14,146 nucleotides of DNA from NCBI GenBank assembly GCA_003503535.1, contig DOCI01000178.1:29774-43919 (forward strand). Direction: 5' to 3'. This document shows, piece after piece, positions 6,439 through 12,328 of this stretch (positions are counted from its first letter, which is position 1; each line of letters opens with the position of its first letter). The notes under the pieces were generated by a model that saw nothing but the letters and a program-made list of their open reading frames with translations, was not told the origin of the DNA and did no database searches. The position numbers and the translations under genes are program-made. This DNA comes from Planctomycetaceae bacterium (GTDB lineage Bacteria > Planctomycetota > Planctomycetia > Planctomycetales > Planctomycetaceae).

Positions 6439-8943
6439 ATGTTTTCTCAAAACATCGCTACTATACTCAATCAACTGCAGCACGACTTCGACGAGAAAGC
6501 GACCGCGAACAACCAGGCCCACAAAGGGAAAGTCCCGAAAAGAAAGAAAGCCTCGCGCAGTAAAGACGAAATCCGGCGCAGACAAGAGGAACTCTATGAA
6601 AAGACGCTCAAAGAAATTAACGAATTGCTAGATGCCTATTACGCGGTGTTGTCAAGGAAAGATGCCGAAAGTGTCGGCGCATTGTACGCTCGCTACTCAT
6701 CGCGTTTTCAAGACTCGATCATCGATCAAATTCGTACCATTCTAGAGGAGGCCATTCGGAAAAAGGTATTTATACCACGGGAGAACGTCTTTTTCGATCT
6801 TGCGATTCGGGGGTGGAAAGATCGACGTCCTGGATTGCTTGCACTTCGGAAAAAGATCGAAGCGGCTGAGATCCAAACCTTCATGGTTTTCACAACTTCG
6901 CGGTTGTACCGTCGCACTTACAAGGCGCTCCAGTTTGTTGAAGAGGAGCTAGTCGAGCGAAACATCCGTGGCATCTTTGTCAAATCAAATATTGATACGG
7001 TCCAAGGAGATCACTGGCGAACGATTTTTCAGGCACTAGCTGCTAATGATGAAGCGCAAGTGCGAATCTACAGTTCACATATTCAAGCGTCCCATGAAGG
7101 CTTGTTCGCCAGGCAGATGGTTCACACGTCACTTTCGCTCGGCTACACCGGCGAAGTGGTCGAAGGCGAGTTTACTAGGCGTCAACTTCCAAGGCGGAAG
7201 ATCGTCATTGACCCTGATACTGCACGGTGGATCGTTCAGATCTTCTATTGGTACGTTGTTGATGGAATTAGCATCGCGGCGATTGCCCGAAAGCTCAATG
7301 CTGATGAAGACGCTCCGGCCCCGGCAAAATCAAACACCGGTCTTTGGACTCATAAGTTGGTTCGGACCCATATTGAAAACACCGAATACCGAGGTTGGTG
7401 GCAATACGGAGCGAAGGAGACCAAGTGGTTGAGCAAGAAAGACTACGCCCATCAGATACCTCGCGACAAACCACTGAAAGAGGGTCAGTTTGAAGAACTG
7501 AGGATCATTCCCGATGATTGCTGGTACACGGCCCAGGAAATGATTGCAAACGAGGCGGGCAACTCTGGCCGCAAGCCGAAAGACAGTACGAGTAAACCAT
7601 GCCCCCGACTCCTGCGTGGTCTGTTCGTTTGCCCAGAGCACGGCAGAAAGCTCGCTGTCGGAGGTGCCAAAGCATGCGTGATGTTGTGTCCAAACTGCCG
7701 TTTTATCGAAGTTCATGAGCGGCCCTTGTTTACGCATTTGAACCGCGAACTGGCCTTGAAGCTTACTTGTGAACATCTAACTGATTGTGTTCGACCGACT
7801 GACGATTTTGTTGATACAATTTTGAACGTTCTTGAAGATTATGTTGGATTATTGAGTCAACCAGAACCAGCGATCGTAGAGAGTTTGCAGTCCCGCGCAG
7901 ATGCGCTCGCCTCCACGATTGAGTTCAACCGTCGGAATCCAGGGGTCTCTGAACAAGAACAGCGCAAAACTGAACAACTGCTTAAAGAACTTCGCAGCGA
8001 GCAGAATGAAGTATTTGCGCAACTCAGGTCCACCGAATCGGCTTTGGCAGTGTCACTACAGACACCCAGCCGAGAACAAATCATCGCATTCCTTACAGCG
8101 ACTAGTGATTTGCTTTCGCAGTCGATGACATCTACGGACGAAATCGTAGTTCGCAACGGGCGACGCGTAATCGAGTCCATTGTAAAAGGTAAGATCGAAT
8201 TGTATCAGATGGGAGAGCGAGCCAAATCTAAAGGTTGGTTGCAGGGGCGTTTCCTCGTTGACGTTCCTGCTTACGTCTTGCAGCAGTTGACCGGGGTACG
8301 CATCAGCGAATCGAGCACGACCAATGAAGTAGTTATCGACTACAAGAAATCCAAACTGATCAACGAGCAATCCGAAACGGCAAAACGATTGTGGGATGAC
8401 GGCTTGCTTCACGTTGAGATCGCCAAGCAGATGGGATGCATCCCATCGTACGTTACCAAACTGATCCAGCACTGGCACGACCAGCGTGGGTTGCCTCAGC
8501 CCAACAATAAAAAGCGTCGCAAGCTGCTTATAAACAAGCAACAACGAACACCTATCTACAAACAAATAGCCATTCAGGTTCATGAGTTGATGGAGGCCGG
8601 TCATTCCAATTTGGAGATCGCGAGACAAACTAAGACATCAGATACCAACGTCGCAAAGGCCATAAGATGGTGGCATGAAAAGCGGGAATTGTCAGTGCCT
8701 ACGGCTGCTGATCGCCGCAAACAAAAGATTGAGCGTGCTTTGGCGATGTTAGATGGAGGTGCTCTGCTCACCAACGTCGCGACCGAACTTGGCTATTCTG
8801 CTCGCGGGCTAAAACTGGCATTGGATAAGTTCGCCAAAGACAAAGGTGGCGAAAAAACAGATTTTCGGTCCCGCCGGGGAAACGCGAAGTCTGGAGCATC
8901 AGCCAACGGTAAAGACTCGCCGTCTGATTCCGACACCGTGTAG
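6439..8943 (+). CDS. Large serine recombinase with three C-terminal HTH-like units (834 aa)
   Basis: Serine-mediated site-specific recombinase. I chose ATG 6439 because GGAG (6427-6430) is eight bases upstream; ATG 6418 would add seven residues and has no clear ribosome site. Residues 1-75 are a lysine-rich helical extension. The catalytic domain (about 78-240) has Arg85 and nucleophile Ser87 in YARYSSRFQ, and Arg155 and Arg158 in SRLYR. A recombinase domain follows (about 255-370), then a zinc-ribbon-like CPEH...CPNC (398-420) and a coiled coil (about 475-540). The tail has three HTH-like units: about 646-683, 709-750 (from VHELMEAG) and 764-797. The first two end in a W-H motif, and the second resembles the single tail unit of the 1542-3593 recombinase (also starting VHEL). 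At 834 aa it is long for the family. A terminator follows 32 bp after the stop. Probably active; its substrate site is unknown, with the 30-bp sites as candidates. Confidence 0.92.
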   Translation: MFSQNIATILNQLQHDFDEKATANNQAHKGKVPKRKKASRSKDEIRRRQEELYEKTLKEINELLDAYYAVLSRKDAESVGALYARYSSRFQDSIIDQIRTILEEAIRKKVFIPRENVFFDLAIRGWKDRRPGLLALRKKIEAAEIQTFMVFTTSRLYRRTYKALQFVEEELVERNIRGIFVKSNIDTVQGDHWRTIFQALAANDEAQVRIYSSHIQASHEGLFARQMVHTSLSLGYTGEVVEGEFTRRQLPRRKIVIDPDTARWIVQIFYWYVVDGISIAAIARKLNADEDAPAPAKSNTGLWTHKLVRTHIENTEYRGWWQYGAKETKWLSKKDYAHQIPRDKPLKEGQFEELRIIPDDCWYTAQEMIANEAGNSGRKPKDSTSKPCPRLLRGLFVCPEHGRKLAVGGAKACVMLCPNCRFIEVHERPLFTHLNRELALKLTCEHLTDCVRPTDDFVDTILNVLEDYVGLLSQPEPAIVESLQSRADALASTIEFNRRNPGVSEQEQRKTEQLLKELRSEQNEVFAQLRSTESALAVSLQTPSREQIIAFLTATSDLLSQSMTSTDEIVVRNGRRVIESIVKGKIELYQMGERAKSKGWLQGRFLVDVPAYVLQQLTGVRISESSTTNEVVIDYKKSKLINEQSETAKRLWDDGLLHVEIAKQMGCIPSYVTKLIQHWHDQRGLPQPNNKKRRKLLINKQQRTPIYKQIAIQVHELMEAGHSNLEIARQTKTSDTNVAKAIRWWHEKRELSVPTAADRRKQKIERALAMLDGGALLTNVATELGYSARGLKLALDKFAKDKGGEKTDFRSRRGNAKSGASANGKDSPSDSDTV

Positions 8944-8975
8944 GTCGCATCGCCAGCGAAAACCCAATAGGCTAT

Positions 8976-9013
8976 AGCCCGGTTCAGTACACTGTTGGAT
9001 CGGGTTTCTTTTT
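8976..9013 (+). terminator. Intrinsic terminator after the second serine recombinase
   Basis: An RNA stem pairs 8976-8988 with 8994-9006 using several G-U wobbles and one T-G, with loop ACACT, followed by TTTCTTTTT (9005-9013). The wobbles hold only for plus-strand RNA. Confidence 0.75.
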
Positions 9014-9361
9014 GTCTGATCCGTCGCAAAGGTAAGGATCGAGTTCTTCGCCTGTGAGTCATAAAATCATCGTAAATCTACTCTCAACGATGGAAATAGC
9101 AGACTCTCACTGAAAGCATATAGGAACTCACTTTCATAACCTCTTGACTTTCAACAGCTTAAGAGATTCACTTTCAAAGTTGAATTACAACTAGTTGTGT
9201 CCTCAACCATGGCGAATTCAATCTTCGTACAGCTTTGGCATCCGTCTACGGAGACTTTCCTGAAAGATTTTGTCAAATGGAAACTGAGTTTTCTCTTCGC
9301 AGGGCGTACTGGGTTCGTGCAAATTCGGGGACCTGCTGTTTGATTCTTTGAGTTTGTCCTT
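9014..9361. other. Non-coding or decayed stretch before the FtsK remnant
   Basis: No intact gene. TCACTTTCA-type motifs recur at 9128-9136, 9145-9153 (one mismatch) and 9168-9176. Around 9287-9325 a frame reads FLFAGRTGF, which vaguely resembles the region before a Walker A loop of an FtsK-type ATPase. This could be a more decayed upstream part of the 9362 pseudogene, but spacing to the next match is far too short unless there was an internal deletion. Confidence 0.35.
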
Positions 9362-9657
9362 GGTAACAACATTACATCCTACAACACAAAGGTTGATATA
9401 GAGAAAAGGCTGCCAACAATCTGATTAATACTTGACGAGTTTGCAAAATGGATGATGTTAGACTCATACAAGAGGCAGTATCGACAAAAGTTCAACGACT
9501 TGGAGTTAAAGCTCGTGCCGCAGGATCTACTTGATATTCGGAGCCCAGCGCCCAGATGCAAACGTCATGTCTATGCAGCTTCGCGCCAATCTCGGCAATC
9601 GCTTGATTCTACGTGTGGACGGAGATGGAACATCAGAGATTGCTCTTGTTGAAAAGG
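9362..9657 (+). pseudogene. FtsK/SpoIIIE-type DNA translocase fragment, frameshifted
   Basis: Three frames together give the C-terminal half of an FtsK/SpoIIIE-like ATPase domain. Seen: NITSYNTKVDIEKRLPTI, an in-frame TGA at 9422, then LILDEFAKWMM (Walker B-like hhhhDE); a shift near 9465-9475 to QEAVSTKVQRLGVKARAAG; a second, probably one-base, deletion near 9524; then IYLIFGAQRPDANVMSMQL and LRANLGNRLILRVDGDGTSE (overlapping in LR), ending IALVEK at about 9654. In the family this strand pattern continues with G-E-K-G-A-E; here the match stops exactly where the ISAs1 remnant begins. The intact relative would be an ATP-driven DNA pump. With at least two frameshifts, a nonsense codon and truncation it cannot make a working protein. 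Confidence 0.7.
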
Positions 9658-9675
9658 CAGGGCAATCGCATGAAG

Positions 9676-10404
9676 TTATGCGGTTTTTCCTGTGAGATAA
9701 CGCAGTATATATTCGTTGGCCCAACTGGCGTGCTTGCGTTTGGCTCGCATGCTGTTTCGTTTGTAGTCGGCTCGCTTCACAATCATCAGTGCCAGACGCC
9801 GGAAGATTGCGGCGTTTGCCGGCCCCTCGCCTTTGCGAATTCGGCTTGTATCTTCTGCAAACGTCACATCCAAACTCCAATACATCTGATTCTCGATATT
9901 CCAATGGTTCCGGATTTGCTTCGCCAGAGTTCGGACCTTCGGTGGCAAACTGGAGATGATGTCGATCAACTCCTGCGATGTCTTGCCGTTGACCGTTCGT
10001 TCTCGGTAAACCATCCCGACCAACTTCGCGTCAGCCCACCCGAGTTGACGCAACTCCGCCGGAGCTGGAAACACTATGTAACGACGGTATTCCACGCGGC
10101 CTCCGTTAGTCTAACGGGTCGTGTGACGTCGCACGCGGGAATCTCGGAAGTCCTGCTCAGAAAGTTTCTCGAACTTACGATTGATCGCCTCATAAAGTTT
10201 TGGCTGATTCCGCTTAACGGTCGTGACATAATTGGCCTTTTTGTCTTGCACCTGTCGGGCAACCGCTTTGCTGGTGTGTGCCGCGTCGACCGTCACAACC
10301 GCTCCAGCAACTCCAGCAACTTCGGAAGCTTCGGCATCGCCGCCTTCTCATTCGCGTCTTCTTCCACCGGCAATTGCCCCAAACACACAGTTTTTTTGAA
10401 CCGG
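9676..10404 (-). pseudogene. ISAs1-family transposase, truncated and disrupted
   Basis: Family features seen on the minus strand: TVCLGQLPVEEDANEKAAMP and LPKLLELLE, then after a frameshift near 10300-10330 GAVVTVDAAHTSKAVARQV, DKKANYVTTVKRNQPKLYEA, an in-frame TAG at 10111-10113, then GRVEYRRYIVFPAPAELRQL and the signature IRNHWNIENQMYWSLDVTF with AEDTSRIRKGEGPANAAI, ending YLTGKTA. The ENxxxW region carries the catalytic Glu of the DDE set. The N-terminal part (roughly 100 residues or more by family length) is missing at the junction with the IS3 scrap. One frameshift, one nonsense codon and a truncation make it inactive. Confidence 0.88.
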
Positions 10405-10415
10405 GTAGTCCCTAG

Positions 10416-10661
10416 GAGAATGGATTCGTTGAGAGCTTCAACGGAAAGCTGAGAGACGAACTGCTTAATCTGGAAATCTTTGATACGTTGCTAGAAGCGA
10501 AAGTGTTGATTGAAGGCTGGAGAAAGGACTACAACACCATTCGGCCACATCGCTCATTGAGCTATTGCCCACTGGCCCTGGAAGCATTTCCTCCCTGTTC
10601 ATCAACTCCGGCTACGCCTCCGTTGATGAACAGGGAGAACCATTCGGACCCAAGCCCCTAA
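10416..10661 (+). pseudogene. IS3-family transposase (OrfB) C-terminal fragment
   Basis: The frame begins right after an in-frame TAG and reads ENGFVESFNGKLRDELLN, then LEAKVLIEGWRKDYNTIRPH and RSLSYCPLALEAF. This is the end of the IS3-family integrase core, with the final catalytic Glu in VESFNG and the typical YNTxRPHxSLxY motif. Only about 60 residues of family-like sequence remain before the frame enters a 16-bp inverted repeat and ends at 10661. The first two thirds of the transposase are absent. Confidence 0.85.
10591..10637. repeat. Perfect 16-bp inverted repeat inside the IS3 remnant
   Basis: The arms 10591-10606 and 10622-10637 are exact complements, with a 15-base spacer that itself contains GGC-TAC-GCC. 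No T-run follows. It lies at the 3' end of the IS3 transposase frame, where the family-like residues stop, and may be an inserted palindromic element. Confidence 0.75.
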
Positions 10662-10915
10662 AACTGGCATAATAACTGGAGGCTTGACAGGACGACTTTA
10701 TTGTCCTGCCGTGGATCGAGCATGTCTTCAAAAAAAGTAAAAACGACAACTGATGGGAAAACTCAGTTTATGATCATTGTCAAAAGGAGCGGACTGACCG
10801 TGAGCAAAAGGCAAAGTGGGAACCGTGCCAGGTTTTGTCGCGGTCAGCCACTCTCTGTTCAAGCTATTGTTGGATATCAAATTCTTTAAAATAGCGTGGC
10901 AAATTTGAAGCTGAT

Positions 10916-11251
10916 TTATTTTGTGGCTTGTGGTCCCAGCCAGAACCAGAGGCCGATGGTAGCTGTGGCCAGTAAGATTCCGGCTGCAAACGCACTCCAG
11001 AATCCGATATTTAAACGTTCGGAAAAGGCCAACGGAATAAAGAACGGTAAGCCAAGGGGAACCAGAATGAGGGTTTCGCGGGCGAGTTGCGAAATCGTGT
11101 TGAGGTCCTGATTCTTGTTCCATGTCGCGATGAAAGCGACGATGCTGATAACCGGTAGTGTCAGTAATAACGCCCCCAGTCGGGGAAAACGATCAGCCAG
11201 TTCAGAAACACCCGCCACGACAAGCCCTGCAATGATCGCTCTCCACCACAT
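10916..11251 (-). CDS. DUF3147-like small integral membrane protein (111 aa)
   Basis: Four predicted membrane segments: about 4-21, 27-44, 60-75 and 82-105, with short polar links such as NKNQDL. The sequence pattern (GVSELADRFPRLGALLLTLP, a mid PLGLPFFIPL and a final aromatic helix GLWFWLG) matches my recollection of the DUF3147 family, whose function is unknown. ATG 11251 has GGGGGA about ten bases upstream. It is 71 bp downstream of the His-rich lipoprotein on the same strand, so probably the last gene of the metal operon. No clear terminator follows before the IS debris. A role with metal efflux is inferred only from position. Confidence 0.75.
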   Translation of the reverse strand: MWWRAIIAGLVVAGVSELADRFPRLGALLLTLPVISIVAFIATWNKNQDLNTISQLARETLILVPLGLPFFIPLAFSERLNIGFWSAFAAGILLATATIGLWFWLGPQATK

Positions 11252-11322
11252 TCTTCAAATCCCCCATTCTCTCGGTCACTGTTGGTTACATCACGACAAA
11301 ATTCCAACAGGTTATTGTTGAT

Positions 11323-12222
11323 TTACTCGACGGGCACAGGCACGTCGAATGTCACTTCTTCGCCACCAGCTGGAACGATGCGAAAACGTATGATGACACT
11401 CGTCAGACCTGCAGGAATCGTGAGTGCTCCTTGAGCGTAGTGAGCTGGTTCTTCTTCGGTTGTCGGTTCGTAAACTGTTGGCACTTCTTCAGCCAGCACT
11501 TTCTGTCCGTCATTATTGACCAGAGCATTAAAGACTTTGGCATCACTGACAGGCTTACCGTCTTTGGTGATTGAAACTGCTGGCTCGACTTCTTCGCCGG
11601 CATGCAGATGTTTGCCGTGATGTCCGAGTTTGATTTCAAGTCCTGCGTGTTGTTTGGGCTCACCTTCCCAGATCAGTGCATCTTCGTCTCCATGGGAATG
11701 GCCATGACCTGCATGTCCATGAGCTTCTTCGGTGAAGTTACCGGCATACGGTGTTCCATCGACTTCGGCACTAATTGTCCCTGAGTATTCCATAACGGTC
11801 GCCAGTCCTTCATGCGTCCCGACAAATCGTGATGCCTTGCCAGCTGGATCACCCTCCTGTGGAACGGGCATGAGCTCGGTTTGCAGTTTGGGTTCTTTGA
11901 TCGTCAACAGAAGTTTTTCAGCAACGATTGGATCCGGAGTTTTCTCATCACTACCGAGAATATATACCGTTGCCTCTTTTTTATTGTGATCGACCGTGAA
12001 CTCCACGTGATATTTTCCGCCGCCCCAGTCGGCCAGTGTGCCGTCGTGCGGGCCTGCTCCATGTCCGTGACCGCCTTCCCCTTCATGAGGATGACCGTGA
12101 TCCGATTCAGCGGTGGAATTATTAGATGTTGTTGGCTCTGCGGGTTTTCCATTGCATCCCGCAAAGAGCGAAACGCTCAACATTAATGCGACAGAAGTGA
12201 GTGAAATGGTAACAGTTTTCAT
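11323..12222 (-). CDS. His-rich, probably metal-binding lipoprotein (299 aa)
   Basis: The N-terminus MKTVTISLTSVALMLSVSLF is a lipoprotein signal peptide ending in lipobox LFAGC with Cys23, so the mature protein should be lipid-anchored outside the cytoplasmic membrane. Two His-rich stretches are visible: SDHGHPHEGEGGHGHGAGPH after the signal, and EEAHGHAGHGHSHGDED in the middle; a third HHGKHLHAGEE lies near 215-230. The rest looks like beta-rich extracytoplasmic domains. Start ATG 12222 is backed by AAGGA seven bases upstream; a longer frame to 12507 would overlap the pump gene and bury the signal peptide. It lies 106 bp downstream of the RND pump gene, which suggests a periplasmic metal-buffering or delivery role (inference). 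Likely metals are Zn, Cu, Co or Ni, not resolvable here. Confidence 0.82.
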   Translation of the reverse strand: MKTVTISLTSVALMLSVSLFAGCNGKPAEPTTSNNSTAESDHGHPHEGEGGHGHGAGPHDGTLADWGGGKYHVEFTVDHNKKEATVYILGSDEKTPDPIVAEKLLLTIKEPKLQTELMPVPQEGDPAGKASRFVGTHEGLATVMEYSGTISAEVDGTPYAGNFTEEAHGHAGHGHSHGDEDALIWEGEPKQHAGLEIKLGHHGKHLHAGEEVEPAVSITKDGKPVSDAKVFNALVNNDGQKVLAEEVPTVYEPTTEEEPAHYAQGALTIPAGLTSVIIRFRIVPAGGEEVTFDVPVPVE

Positions 12223-12234
12223 AAGGAATTCCTT
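12223..12234. promoter_or_regulatory. 12-bp palindrome AAGGAATTCCTT overlapping the lipoprotein ribosome site
   Basis: A perfect palindrome immediately before the ATG at 12222; on the minus strand its AAGGA is the Shine-Dalgarno. The palindrome could reduce ribosome access or be chance. Confidence 0.5.
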
Positions 12235-12328
12235 TGTGAATAAACAGGCTTGTCGATGCAGAATTGCATGGACTTTGAACTGACATTGTCCGTCGACGAT
12301 GTCGAAACGAAATTTGAATGGAGTGGGA

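Larger units (their letters stand above)
9658..10661. mobile_element. Composite of two decayed insertion sequences (ISAs1-family and IS3-family)
   Basis: The left limit is placed at CAGGGC (9658), where homology to FtsK ends and 18 bp before the ISAs1 transposase stop; the exact terminal repeat was not verified. The right part is an IS3-family transposase end. The two transposase remnants are convergent and meet near 10404-10416, each missing its N-terminal part. From 10662 to 10915 there is unassigned DNA with a short CAGGAC/GTCCTG stem at 10688-10708. Confidence 0.6.

Noticed and set aside
9613..10452. 279-aa plus-strand frame
   Set aside because: It is the antisense shadow of the ISAs1-family transposase, whose conserved motifs read on the minus strand.
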